A DNA stretch of 64,000 nucleotides from contig NZ_AP028664.1 in the NCBI RefSeq assembly GCF_041154455.1, positions 3,349,001 to 3,413,000 on the forward strand. The letters are read 5' to 3'. Positions 27,735 to 36,888 of this stretch are shown here, one piece after another; the stretch's first letter is position 1, and every line of letters starts with the position of its first letter. Both the position numbers and the translations under genes were made by a program. Source of the stretch: Variovorax sp. V213. Lineage in GTDB: Bacteria > Pseudomonadota > Gammaproteobacteria > Burkholderiales > Burkholderiaceae_C. The notes under the pieces were generated by a model. The model saw nothing but the letters and a program-made list of their open reading frames with translations. It was not told where the DNA came from and made no database searches.

Positions 27735-29645
27735 TCACCGGGCCGCCGCGGGCAACGTATCCGCCGGCTTCGGCACCAGGATCTCGGCCTTGAAACGTTC
27801 CTTGAGCAGGTTGTAGTACGCGAGCTCTTCCGCCGCGGTCACCGATTGGCCGACCTGCGCGTTTTCCTGCTGCGCCTGCTCCGGCGCCGACGGCGTGCGC
27901 GGAACGACCTTGGTCACCCGCACCACCGCATAGCCCTGGGTGCCCAGGTCCACACCCACCAGTGCGGGCAGCTTGGCTGCGTCGGCGCGCAGCGCGGCGT
28001 CGATGACCGAAATGGGTTGATTCTGTGCTTCGCGGCGCGACACCGTGACCGGCGCGCCGAACGTTGCACCGTCGGCCTTCGCGGTCCAGGCGGCGAGCTT
28101 GGCTTCACCCTCGGCCTTGGCCATGACCGCGGCGCGCTCGGTGACGAGTTGCGCACGGATCTTGTCCTTGACTTCGGCCAGGGGCATGGGTCGCGCGGGC
28201 GTGTATTGGGTCACGCGGCCGGCTGCGAGCTGGTTGGAGCCGACCTCGATCGCCTCGGTGTTCTGCTTGCGCTCCAGCGAGTCGGCGGCGAACAGTGCGC
28301 TCAGGAAATTGCGGTTTGCCAGCACGCCGGCAACACCGGGTGCGGGCGTGCGTGCGACATTGCTTGCGGTCTGGATCGTGAGCTTCAGCTTTTCGGCCGC
28401 CGGCTTGAGACTGTCCGGCTGCTGATAGACCGCATCGGTGAAGGCTTCCGCGGCCTTGGCAAATTCCTGTGTGGCCTGCTGCGCGCGGACCTCGTTCTCG
28501 ATGGTGGCACGCACCTGTTCGAACGGCGGCACCACGGCCGGCTTGATGTCGGCAAGGCGGATGATGTGATAGCCGAACTCGGTTTCGATCACGTCGCTGA
28601 TGTCACCCTTCTTGAGCGCGAACATCGCGTCTTCGAAAGGCTTGACCATCGCACCGCGCGTCACGAAGTCGAGGTCGCCGCCCTTCTCCGCCGACCCGGG
28701 GTCTTGCGAATTCTTGCGCGCAACGTCGGCAAAGGTGGCGGGCGCCTTCTTCACTTCAGCCAGCAGCTGCTCGGCCTTGGCCTTCGCCTTGGCGCGATCG
28801 GCCGCCGATGCGCTGGCCGGCGCGGTGATCAGGATGTGGCTGGCGCGGCGCTCTTCCTTGGTGCCGAAGCGCGCCGTGTTCTGTTCGTAGTAGGTCTTGA
28901 GATCGGCCTCGTTGACCGAGACGTTCTTCTTGGCCGCCTCGATGTCGAGCACCAGGTATTCGATGCTGGCCTGCTCGGGCGACTGGAACTGCGCCGTATG
29001 GGCCTTGTAGTAGGCCTCCACATCGGCGTCGCTGACCGTCACCTTCGACGCGAAGCTTTCGGGGGTGAAGCGTGCGACCTGGATCTCGCGCCTGTCATAG
29101 AAGGCGTTGATCGTGGCCGCGGCCAGCGCGGGCGGCGTGAACGCCGTGCCGGAGATGCCCAGCAGCACCTGCTGCGTGGCCAGGTCGGCGCGCATCGCGG
29201 CTTCGTATTGCTCGGGGGTGCGGCCCGTCACGCGCTGGAAGGTCTCGCGGTCGAACTTGCCGTCCGGCGTACGGAATGCGGCAAGCCCTGCATCCTGTGC
29301 GAAGAGTCGCGTCAAGCGCTCTTCGGAAACCGTCACGTTCGACTTGGCCGCCGCCGCGGCCAGCACGCGATCGCGCACCATGCGCTCCAGCGTGCCGTAG
29401 CGCATCACGTCGGATTCGAGCAGCGCCGCATCGACATTCGGCGACTGCTGGCGGATGCGGTCGCTTTCGATGCGATGCTGCGCATCCCACTCGGGCCGGG
29501 TGATGTTGTTGCCGTCGACGCGCGCAACCTTCTCGTCGCCGGAGCCTTGGTAGCGCTCCACGCCAAAAAGGACGAACGAGGGAATGATCAGCAAGAACAA
29601 GAAAATCAGGACGATCTTGTTGTACCTGCGGAAGAAATCAAACAT
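27735..29645 (-). CDS. ppiD: Periplasmic folding chaperone PpiD (SurA_N + parvulin PPIase)
   Basis: Inner-membrane-anchored periplasmic chaperone, 636 residues from ATG 29645 (MFDFFRRYNKIVLI). A single membrane helix spans about residues 10-32 (IVLIFLFLLIIPSFVLFGV). A SurA_N-like chaperone domain follows, then the parvulin domain with RRASHILITAP and GGDLDFVTRGAMVKPFEDA, and a long C-terminal domain. tRNA-Val and hupB lie just upstream, the conserved hupB-ppiD neighbourhood. Confidence 0.94.
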   Translation of the reverse strand: MFDFFRRYNKIVLIFLFLLIIPSFVLFGVERYQGSGDEKVARVDGNNITRPEWDAQHRIESDRIRQQSPNVDAALLESDVMRYGTLERMVRDRVLAAAAAKSNVTVSEERLTRLFAQDAGLAAFRTPDGKFDRETFQRVTGRTPEQYEAAMRADLATQQVLLGISGTAFTPPALAAATINAFYDRREIQVARFTPESFASKVTVSDADVEAYYKAHTAQFQSPEQASIEYLVLDIEAAKKNVSVNEADLKTYYEQNTARFGTKEERRASHILITAPASASAADRAKAKAKAEQLLAEVKKAPATFADVARKNSQDPGSAEKGGDLDFVTRGAMVKPFEDAMFALKKGDISDVIETEFGYHIIRLADIKPAVVPPFEQVRATIENEVRAQQATQEFAKAAEAFTDAVYQQPDSLKPAAEKLKLTIQTASNVARTPAPGVAGVLANRNFLSALFAADSLERKQNTEAIEVGSNQLAAGRVTQYTPARPMPLAEVKDKIRAQLVTERAAVMAKAEGEAKLAAWTAKADGATFGAPVTVSRREAQNQPISVIDAALRADAAKLPALVGVDLGTQGYAVVRVTKVVPRTPSAPEQAQQENAQVGQSVTAAEELAYYNLLKERFKAEILVPKPADTLPAAAR

Positions 29646-29721
29646 GCTTGAACACTCTTTTGCGACGGATGTCGGGCGGCAATAAAAAAGGCGAACCAGT
29701 GTTCGCCTTTGCATCGGGTGG

Positions 29722-29797
29722 TGGTGGGTGCTGAGGGGCTCGAACCCCCGACCTACGCCTTGTAAGGGCGCCGCTCTACCAGCTGAGCTAAGCACCC
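29722..29797 (-). tRNA. tRNA-Val (TAC anticodon)
   Basis: The minus strand gives a 76-base cloverleaf: acceptor GGGTGCT pairing with AGCACCC, D-arm AGCTCAGCTGGTAGAG, anticodon loop CTTACAA with TAC, T-arm GGGGGTTCGAGCCCC, and encoded 3' CCA. It sits between hupB and ppiD. Confidence 0.97.
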
Positions 29798-29825
29798 CAC
29801 CGGGAATACTCTCCGAGTCTACGTC

Positions 29826-30098
29826 TTAGTTCAGTGCGTCTTTCAACGCCTTGCCCGGACGGAACTTCGGAATCTTGGCGGCCTTGATTTTAATCGCGTC
29901 GCCGGTGCGTGGATTGCGGCCGGTGCGGGCGGCGCGTTTACCGACTGCGAAAGTGCCGAAACCGACGAGCGACACCGAGCCGCCTTTTTTGAGCGTGGTG
30001 CGAATGGCGCCGATGGTGGATTCAAGCGCGCGGGTAGCGGCTGCCTTGGAAATATCGGCGTTTTTTGCGATGTGCTCAATCAGTTCGGTCTTGTTCAC
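29826..30098 (-). CDS. hupB: DNA-binding protein HU (beta type)
   Basis: Nucleoid architectural protein of 90 residues. It starts at GTG 30098 (residues VNKTELIEHIAKNADISK), with AAGGGG upstream. The DNA-binding arm is GRNPRTGDAIKIKAAKIPKF, and the fold signature GFGTFAVGKRAARTGRNP is complete. tRNA-Val and ppiD follow. Confidence 0.97.
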   Translation of the reverse strand: MNKTELIEHIAKNADISKAAATRALESTIGAIRTTLKKGGSVSLVGFGTFAVGKRAARTGRNPRTGDAIKIKAAKIPKFRPGKALKDALN

Positions 30099-30313
30099 AA
30101 GGGCCCCTTGTCGAAGAAATAAAGTTTGTCGGCTTTCGTCAGCTGCGAGCTGGCCGCGAAACGACGCGACGCACGAAGCCTGGCAGGACTGACGCCTCGG
30201 CAGCGCGCTGCCAGCGAGGATTACAACCACTGGTCTGCAGGGTGTCAATACGACACGAGGCCATGCAGAACAGCGGAGCGCGCGATTTTAGGGGCGTTTC
30301 GTGAAGTCGAATT

Positions 30314-31399
30314 TCAAAGGGCGTCGGCAATGGCCTTGCCGAGGTCGCTGGTGCTCGCGTTACCCCCGATGTCGGGGGTTCGCGGTGCTCCGCTTTGGGG
30401 CGCAAGCACCTTTTCGATGGTGGAGAGAACCGCGTCATGCGCCTTCTTGTGGCCCAGGAACTCGAGCATCATCGCGCCGCACCAGATCTGTCCGATGGGA
30501 TTGGCGATACCCTTGCCGGCGATGTCGGGTGCCGAGCCGTGCACGGGCTCGAACAGCGACGGCGTGGTGCGCTCGGGGTTGAGGTTGGCGCTGGGCGCAA
30601 TGCCGATGGTGCCGGTGCACGCCGGGCCCAGGTCGGACAGGATGTCGCCGAACAGGTTGCTCGCCACCACCACGTCGAAGAAATCGGGCCGCTGCACGAA
30701 GTGCGCGGTGAGGATGTCGATGTGGAACTTGTCCAGCTTCACGCCCGGGTAGTTCTTCGCCATCTCGGCCACGCGCTCATCCCAATACGGCATGGTGATC
30801 GAGATGCCGTTCGACTTGGTGGCACTGGTCAGGTGCTTCTTGGGGCGCGACTGTGCAAGCTCGAAAGCGAACTTGAGCACGCGGTCGACGCCCACGCGCG
30901 ACATGACCGTCTCTTGCACCACGATCTCGCGCGGCGTGCCTTCATACATGCGCCCGCCAATGCTCGAATATTCGCCTTCGGTGTTTTCGCGCACGATGTA
31001 CATGTCGATCTCGCCGGGCTCGCGCGGCGTGCCGTCGCGCCGCACCACGGGGGCCGTGATGCCGGGCATCAGCCGCGCGGGACGCAGGTTGATGTACTGG
31101 TCGAACTCGCGGCGGAACAGGAGCAGCGAGCCCCAGAGCGACACGTGGTCGGCAATTTTCTCGGGCCAGCCGACCGCGCCGAAGTAGATTGCGTCGTGCC
31201 CGCCGATCTGGTCCTTCCAGTTGTCGGGCAGCATCTTGCCGTGCTTCTCGCAGTAGTCCCAGCTCGAAAAGTCGAAGTGGTCGAACTTCAGGTCGATGCC
31301 GAACTTGCGTGCCGCGGCATCCATCACGCGCAGCCCTTCGGGCATGGTTTCCTTGCCGATGCCGTCGCCGGCGATGACTGCGATTCTGTGGGTGGTCAT
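30314..31399 (-). CDS. Tartrate dehydrogenase-like protein (beta-decarboxylating dehydrogenase family)
   Basis: NAD-dependent hydroxyacid oxidative decarboxylase of 361 residues from ATG 31399 (MTTHRIAVIAGDGIGKE). Family motifs: IYFGAVGWP, the substrate-binding YINLRPARLMPG, MYIVRENTEGEYSSIGG, and the metal/active-site segment VVASNLFGDILSDLGPACTG. NGISITMPYWDER and EPVHGSAPDIAGKGIANP complete the fold. It is closer to tartrate/malate enzymes than to LeuB or isocitrate dehydrogenase. It overlaps the upstream hydrolase by four bases, so they form an operon. True substrate unknown. Confidence 0.88.
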   Translation of the reverse strand: MTTHRIAVIAGDGIGKETMPEGLRVMDAAARKFGIDLKFDHFDFSSWDYCEKHGKMLPDNWKDQIGGHDAIYFGAVGWPEKIADHVSLWGSLLLFRREFDQYINLRPARLMPGITAPVVRRDGTPREPGEIDMYIVRENTEGEYSSIGGRMYEGTPREIVVQETVMSRVGVDRVLKFAFELAQSRPKKHLTSATKSNGISITMPYWDERVAEMAKNYPGVKLDKFHIDILTAHFVQRPDFFDVVVASNLFGDILSDLGPACTGTIGIAPSANLNPERTTPSLFEPVHGSAPDIAGKGIANPIGQIWCGAMMLEFLGHKKAHDAVLSTIEKVLAPQSGAPRTPDIGGNASTSDLGKAIADAL

Positions 31400-32307
31400 G
31401 ATCTGGTTCCTTCTTGGCGGAGAGGGGAGAAAAACTGGAGGGCCTCGGCGAGCAGCTCGCCGGGGGCTTCTTCCGGAACGTAATGGCCGCACGGCAATGC
31501 GCGGCCCGAGACTTGAAGTGCGCGCTCGCGCCAGAGCGCCAGCACGTCGAAGCAGCGGCCCACCGCGCCGTGCTCGCCCCAAAGCACGCGCAGCGGCTGC
31601 GCGAGCCGCTGGCCGGCGGCCATGTCGGCGCGGTCGTGCGCCAGGTCGATGGTGGCGCAGGCGCGGTAGTCGCCGCAGATGGATTCGGCCGTGCCGGGAA
31701 TGCCGGCGCAGCGCTCGTACTCGGCCAGCACTTCGGGCGCGAAGGGAGCGAGGCCCGCATGGCGTCCACCCATCACGCTGCGCACGTAGCGCACCGGATC
31801 GGAGGCGATCAGCGACTCCGGAAGCGGCGGCGGCTGGATCAGGAAAAACCAGTGCCAGTAGGCGCGGGCAAACGCCTCGGTGGTGTTCTCGTACATCGAG
31901 AGCGTGGGCGCGATGTCCAGAAGCATCATCCGGTCAACGGCCGCCGCATGGTCGGCGGCCAGCCGGTGCGCAACCCGTGCCCCGCGGTCGTGGGCCAGCA
32001 CGCCGAAGCGCTCGAAGCCGTGGTGGCGCATGGCGGCGAGCGCATCGAGCGCCATCTCGCGCTTGCTGTAGGCCACGTGATCGTCATCGTCCGCAGGGCG
32101 GCCGGAGTCGCCATAGCCCCGGAGGTCGAGCGCCACCACCGTGAATTGCTCGGCCAGCGCCGGTGCCACGCGATGCCAGATCAGGTGCGTCTGCGGATGG
32201 CCGTGCAAGAGCAGCAACGGCGCGCCGCGCCCGCCGATTCGGCCATGCACGCGCACGCCGTTGCGCTCGATGTCGAATTCCGGAAAGTCGAAAAATGAAA
32301 CAGTCAC
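31396..32307 (-). CDS. Alpha/beta hydrolase resembling haloacetate (fluoroacetate) dehalogenase
   Basis: 303 residues from GTG 32307. The nucleophile is an aspartate, D107 in LAHDRGARV, where esterases have serine; R108 and R111 match the carboxylate-binding arginines of fluoroacetate dehalogenase. The halide-site pair His-Trp is present in YWHWFFLIQPPPLPE, the tyrosine in GDYRA, and the catalytic histidine in CGHYVPEEAP. The oxyanion motif is HGHPQTH. It is translationally coupled to the tartrate-dehydrogenase-like gene and divergent from a LysR regulator. Epoxide hydrolase remains an alternative. Confidence 0.82.
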   Translation of the reverse strand: MTVSFFDFPEFDIERNGVRVHGRIGGRGAPLLLLHGHPQTHLIWHRVAPALAEQFTVVALDLRGYGDSGRPADDDDHVAYSKREMALDALAAMRHHGFERFGVLAHDRGARVAHRLAADHAAAVDRMMLLDIAPTLSMYENTTEAFARAYWHWFFLIQPPPLPESLIASDPVRYVRSVMGGRHAGLAPFAPEVLAEYERCAGIPGTAESICGDYRACATIDLAHDRADMAAGQRLAQPLRVLWGEHGAVGRCFDVLALWRERALQVSGRALPCGHYVPEEAPGELLAEALQFFSPLRQEGTRS

Positions 32308-32377
32308 GCGGCCATTGTGCGTTGCGCCCTTGCCGCCATCAAGCAACAATCAGCCAATTCATACTTTCCAATCTGGC

Positions 32378-33340
32378 ATGAATCCATTGTCGATGGACCG
32401 AGGCGATCTCGAGTTGGTGCTGGCCATCCGCGACCAGGGAAGCCTCGCGGGCGCGTCCGCCACGCTCGATGTCGTGCCCTCCGTGGTCACCAAGCGGCTC
32501 GGCGCGCTCGAGGCCAGGCTGGGCCAGCGGTTGTTCGAACGCACCACGCGCCGGCTCAGCGCAACGGCCGAGGGCGAGGCCGTCTGCCTGCACGCCAAGG
32601 CCTTGCTCGAGGGTTTCGCGGCGCTTGAAAGCGAACTGGGCGAGCGGCAGAACGAACTGGTCGGCACCATCCGGCTGGCGGCCACCTTCGGTTTCGGGCG
32701 GCGCTGGCTCGGCCCCGCCCTGGCCACGTTCCAGGCCCGCCACCCCGCGCTGCAGATCGAGTTGCTCCTGACCGAGCGGCTCCCGGACCTTGGCGCCGAA
32801 GGCTACGACGGCGCGCTCTGGCTCTGGGCCGTGCAGCAGCGGCGAGCGGCCGACTGGGTCACGCGCCGCATCGCACGCAACCAGCGCGTGCTCGCCGCTT
32901 CGCCTGCATATATAGAGCGGCGCGGCATGCCCGCCACGGTCGACGCGCTGGGCGCGCACGACTGCCTGGTGGCGCGTGAAAACGGCGAGGTCAACCAGCG
33001 CCAGTTCGCGCTATGGACGCTGCGCCATGCGCGCGACGGCAGCACGGCGCGCGTGCGCGTGCAGGGCCCTCTGACAAGCAATTCGGGCGAGATGGTCCGC
33101 GACTGGTGCCTTGCCGGCCACGGTATCATGCTGCGCAGCCTCTGGGACATCGCGCCGCAACTGGCTTCCGGCGAACTGGTGCGCGTACTGCCCCATTACG
33201 CCATGCCCGATGCAGACATCCACTGGATTGCGCCCTGGCGGCCCAAGACGCCGCGCCGCGTGCGGCTGCTGCTCGACCACCTGGCGGAACAGTTTCGCGG
33301 CGAGCCGTGGAAGCCGGGCAAGGCCGGTTCTTCACGCTGA
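32378..33340 (+). CDS. LysR-family transcriptional regulator
   Basis: 320 residues; I choose ATG 32378, with ATG 32393 as an alternative. The winged-helix domain (about 1-65) reads LVLAIRDQGSLAGASATLDV and LGQRLFERTTRRLSATAEGE. The periplasmic-binding-like effector domain follows. It is divergent from the dehalogenase/dehydrogenase operon across 70 bases, so it probably controls that operon and itself. Confidence 0.92.
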   Translation: MNPLSMDRGDLELVLAIRDQGSLAGASATLDVVPSVVTKRLGALEARLGQRLFERTTRRLSATAEGEAVCLHAKALLEGFAALESELGERQNELVGTIRLAATFGFGRRWLGPALATFQARHPALQIELLLTERLPDLGAEGYDGALWLWAVQQRRAADWVTRRIARNQRVLAASPAYIERRGMPATVDALGAHDCLVARENGEVNQRQFALWTLRHARDGSTARVRVQGPLTSNSGEMVRDWCLAGHGIMLRSLWDIAPQLASGELVRVLPHYAMPDADIHWIAPWRPKTPRRVRLLLDHLAEQFRGEPWKPGKAGSSR

Positions 33341-33352
33341 AAAAACGCAGGC

Positions 33353-34237
33353 TCAGCGCCCGCTGCGCACCACCAGGCTCACGCCGACTGCGGTGAGCCC
33401 GATGCCGAGCAGCGTCACCCATGTGATCGGTTCGCCGAAAAGCAGCCAGGCCATCACCGCCGTGCATGGGGGCACCAGGTAGAGCAGGCTCGTCACGGCC
33501 GTGGCGGTGCCGCGCTGGATCAGCATGTAGAGCAGCGAACTGCCGCCGAGCGACAGCACCAGCACCGACCACGCCATCGCGCCGGCCGAGTGCGCGTTCC
33601 ATTCGATGCCCTGCGACTCCATCGCCGCAAAGGGCAAGGACACGAGCAACGCCGCCGCCATCTGCACGGCGCTCGCGCTGCGCACATCGCAGGGCGCGAC
33701 GAAGCGCTTCTGATACAGCGTGCCCGCCGTGATCGAAAGGAGCGCCATGACCGCAAGCCCCATGGTCAGGGCGCTGACCTCGGTGCCCTGGCCGAACTTG
33801 CGCGACACCACGAGCACCAGGCCCGCGAAGCCGAGAACCAGCCCCGTCCATTGGCGCTGCGTTATCCGCCCGCCATTGAACGACAGCCAGATGGCGGTCA
33901 GCACCGGCTGGATGCCGACCAGCAGCGCCACCAGCCCCGCGCCCATGCCCGCATGCACGGCCGCCCAGACGCCACCCAGGTAGCCGGCTTGCATCAGCAC
34001 GCCCGTGACCGCAAGATGTCCCCATTGCGCGCGCTCCTTCGGCCAGGCGACCCGCGCGAGCGCGACCCAGATGCCAAAGCACACGAGTGAAAGCGCATAG
34101 CGCACGGCCAGGAACTTGAGCGGCGGCGCGTAGGGCATGCCATAGCGCGCAACGATGAAGCCCGTGCTCCATATCAGCACGAAGACCACCGGCATTGCCC
34201 GCAGCCAGCCCGCGTTGCGGGCCACGGCCACGCTCAT
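33353..34237 (-). CDS. EamA/DMT-family transporter
   Basis: 294 residues from ATG 34237, which overlaps the pgsA stop (ATGA). About ten hydrophobic helices in two EamA repeats, with the typical VFVLIWSTGFIVARYG at the start, LLVGIQPVLTAIW mid-protein and LVPPCTAVMAWLLFGEPITW in the second repeat. A metabolite or amino-acid exporter is likely; the substrate is unknown. Confidence 0.9.
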   Translation of the reverse strand: MSVAVARNAGWLRAMPVVFVLIWSTGFIVARYGMPYAPPLKFLAVRYALSLVCFGIWVALARVAWPKERAQWGHLAVTGVLMQAGYLGGVWAAVHAGMGAGLVALLVGIQPVLTAIWLSFNGGRITQRQWTGLVLGFAGLVLVVSRKFGQGTEVSALTMGLAVMALLSITAGTLYQKRFVAPCDVRSASAVQMAAALLVSLPFAAMESQGIEWNAHSAGAMAWSVLVLSLGGSSLLYMLIQRGTATAVTSLLYLVPPCTAVMAWLLFGEPITWVTLLGIGLTAVGVSLVVRSGR

Positions 34238-34800
34238 TTCGCGCGAGCCCGGATTTCGGGGATGGCCTTCTGCAGGTAATAGACCATCGACCAGATGGTG
34301 AGCACGGCCGAGATCCAGATCAGCCACTGGCCCCACAGCCCGGTGTCGATGACCCTGAAGAGGTGTCCGTCATAGAGCAGGAACGGAATCGCGACCATCT
34401 GCACCGTGGTCTTGACCTTGCCGATCATGTGAACCGCCACGCTCTTGCTGGCCCCGATCTGCGCCATCCATTCGCGCAGGGCCGAGATGGCGATCTCGCG
34501 GCCGATGATGATCAACGCCACGAACACATCGGCCCGGTTCAGGTGCACCAGCACCAGCAGCGAGGCACAAACCAGGAACTTGTCGGCCACCGGATCGAGA
34601 AAGGCGCCGAAGGCCGAGGTCTGGTTGAGCTTGCGCGCCAGGAAGCCGTCGAGCCAGTCGGTCGCGGCAAAGACGATGAACAGCACCGTGGCAATCAGAT
34701 TGCGCATCGGCTCGGCCATTGGCAGGTAGAACACACCAACGATCAATGGAATCGCGACGATGCGCGTCCAGGTCATGATGGTCGGGAGGGTCCAGAACAT
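34234..34800 (-). CDS. pgsA: CDP-diacylglycerol--glycerol-3-phosphate 3-phosphatidyltransferase
   Basis: Makes phosphatidylglycerol-phosphate, the first step to PG and cardiolipin. 188 residues from ATG 34800 (MFWTLPTIMTWTRI). The CDP-alcohol phosphotransferase motif is complete: D48 and D51 in DWLDGFLARKL, with D69 and D73 in FLDPVADK. Multiple membrane helices. It follows uvrC by 54 bases, the conserved uvrC-pgsA order. Confidence 0.96.
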   Translation of the reverse strand: MFWTLPTIMTWTRIVAIPLIVGVFYLPMAEPMRNLIATVLFIVFAATDWLDGFLARKLNQTSAFGAFLDPVADKFLVCASLLVLVHLNRADVFVALIIIGREIAISALREWMAQIGASKSVAVHMIGKVKTTVQMVAIPFLLYDGHLFRVIDTGLWGQWLIWISAVLTIWSMVYYLQKAIPEIRARAK

Positions 34801-34854
34801 GCGGGCGATTGTGTCATGCACGCGCGGCGGGCCGAAAGCCAGGGGCAATCGGCC

Positions 34855-36816
34855 TCAATGCAGCGCGCGATAAATTTCCTCGGCCAGGTCGGTGGCAATG
34901 CCTTCGACCGATGCGATGTCCTCGACGCTGGCCGCCGCCACGCCGCGGATTCCGCCAAAACGCTGCAGCAGGCGCGCGCGGCGTTTCGGCCCGATGCCCG
35001 GGATGTCTTCGAGCTGGCTGCCGCCCACGCGCACCTTCGCACGCTTGGCTCGCATGCCGGTGATGGCGAAGCGGTGCGCCTCGTCGCGAATCTGCGCCAC
35101 CAGCATCAGCGCCGCGGAATCCTTGCCCAGGTAGACCTTTTCGCGGCCGTCCGCGAACACCAGTTCCTCGAGCCCGACCTTGCGGCCCTCGCCCTTCTCG
35201 ACGCCGACGATCAGCGACAGCGGCAGGCCCAGTTCGCTGAACACCTCGCGCGCCATCGACACCTGCCCCTTGCCGCCATCGACCAGCACCAGTTCCGGCA
35301 TGCGCGCGGTCCGGGTCTTGGGCGATGCGTCGCTGCCATCGCTTTCGGCGTCGCCCGGCGGCAGCGCCTCGGTCTCGGCCGCCATCGCCTCGGCCAGCTT
35401 GCCGTAGCGGCGGTGCAGCACCTGGCGCATCGCGGCGTAATCGTCGCCGGGCGTGATGCCCTCGATGTTGTAGCGGCGGTATTCGCGGTTTTGCATCGTG
35501 TGGCGCTCGAACACCACGCAGGAAGCCTGCGTGGCCTCGCCCGCGGTGTGCGAGATGTCGAAGCATTCGACGCGGAAGTTGTCGAGGTCGTCCGGCGCGA
35601 GCTCGAGTGCATCGGCCAGTGCGCGGGTGCGCGCCTGCTGCGAGCCCTCTTCGGCCAAGAGCCGCGCCAACTGCAGGCCGGCGTTGGTTTCGGCCATCTC
35701 GAGCCAGTGCCGGCGCTGCTCGCGTGGCTGGAACACGGCCGTCACGCGCGCGCCGGCCTGCTGCGAAATCGCCTCGATCAACTCGCGGCTCACGAGATGG
35801 CTCAGCACCAGCGTGGCGGGCACCGGCACGTCGATGTAATGCTGGGCAATGAAGGCTTCGAGCACCTGCACCTCGACCGAGTCGGCAGGGATGGGTGCAG
35901 CGCCCTCCTCCGCATCGAGTTCGCCATGGTGGATTTGCGCGGCGTCTTCCACGTGCACGGGAAAATAGGCGCGATCGCCCAGGTGCCGGCCGCCGCGCAC
36001 CATCGCCAGGTTGACGCAGGCCTTGCCGCCCTGCACCTTGACGGCGAGGATGTCCACGTCCTTGTCGGAAGCGATTTCGATCGACTGCTGGTGCAGCACG
36101 CGCGAGATGGCCGACATCTGGTTGCGCAGCTCGGCGGCCTGCTCGAATTCGAGTTTCTCGGCATGCTGAGTCATGCGCGCCTCGAGCTTCGACAGCACGA
36201 GCTGGGTGTCCCCCATCAAGAAGGCTTCGGCGCTGGCCACGTCTTGCGCATAGGCCTCGGGCGTGATGTAGCCCACGCAGGGCCCGGTGCAGCGCTTGAT
36301 CTGGTACAGCAGGCAGGGCCGCGTGCGGTTGGCGTACACCGTGTCTTCGCAGGTGCGCAGCTTGAAGACTTTCTGCAGCAGCTGGATCGATTCCTTCACC
36401 GCCCAGGCGCTCGGGTACGGCCCGAAGTAGCGGTGCTTCTTGTCGACCGCGCCGCGGTAGTAGGCCAGGCGGGGAAACTCGTGCGAGGCGATCTTCAGGT
36501 AGGGGTAGCTCTTGTCGTCGCGGAACAGGATGTTGTAGCGCGGCTTGAGCGTCTTGATGAGATTGTTTTCGAGCAGCAGCGCCTCGGCCTCGGAGCGCAC
36601 CACCGTGGTCTCCATCCGCACGATCTTCGAGATCATGTGCCCGATGCGCGTGCCGCCATGGCTCTTCTGGAAATAGTTGGCAACCCGCTTCTTGAGGTTG
36701 CGCGCCTTGCCCACGTAGAGCACCGCGCCGGCCGCGTCGAAATAGCGGTAGACGCCCGGCAGCTGCGGCAGGGCCGCGACTTCGCTGAGCAATTGATCGG
36801 AATGCACGTCTGACAT
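34855..36816 (-). CDS. uvrC: Excinuclease ABC subunit C
   Basis: Dual-incision nuclease of nucleotide excision repair, 653 residues from ATG 36816 (MSDVHSDQLLSEVAA). The N-terminal GIY-YIG domain has Y23 (PGVYRYFD), Y34 (LYVGKA) and R44. A UVR motif (QAAELRNQMSAIS region) is followed by the C-terminal RNase H-like endonuclease domain with PELVLVDGGKGQ and two helix-hairpin-helix motifs (DIPGIGPKRRARLLQRFGG). Two long frames on other strands here are shadows. Confidence 0.97.
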   Translation of the reverse strand: MSDVHSDQLLSEVAALPQLPGVYRYFDAAGAVLYVGKARNLKKRVANYFQKSHGGTRIGHMISKIVRMETTVVRSEAEALLLENNLIKTLKPRYNILFRDDKSYPYLKIASHEFPRLAYYRGAVDKKHRYFGPYPSAWAVKESIQLLQKVFKLRTCEDTVYANRTRPCLLYQIKRCTGPCVGYITPEAYAQDVASAEAFLMGDTQLVLSKLEARMTQHAEKLEFEQAAELRNQMSAISRVLHQQSIEIASDKDVDILAVKVQGGKACVNLAMVRGGRHLGDRAYFPVHVEDAAQIHHGELDAEEGAAPIPADSVEVQVLEAFIAQHYIDVPVPATLVLSHLVSRELIEAISQQAGARVTAVFQPREQRRHWLEMAETNAGLQLARLLAEEGSQQARTRALADALELAPDDLDNFRVECFDISHTAGEATQASCVVFERHTMQNREYRRYNIEGITPGDDYAAMRQVLHRRYGKLAEAMAAETEALPPGDAESDGSDASPKTRTARMPELVLVDGGKGQVSMAREVFSELGLPLSLIVGVEKGEGRKVGLEELVFADGREKVYLGKDSAALMLVAQIRDEAHRFAITGMRAKRAKVRVGGSQLEDIPGIGPKRRARLLQRFGGIRGVAAASVEDIASVEGIATDLAEEIYRALH

Positions 36817-36888
36817 GGCGGCTATTGTGGCGCGCGGGCGAGGCGGCGGCCGGCACGGCCACCACCCCCCTTCCACTAGGACTCGAAG

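Noticed and set aside
27846..29651. 601-residue plus-strand frame opposite ppiD
   Set aside because: Antisense shadow of a motif-complete PpiD.
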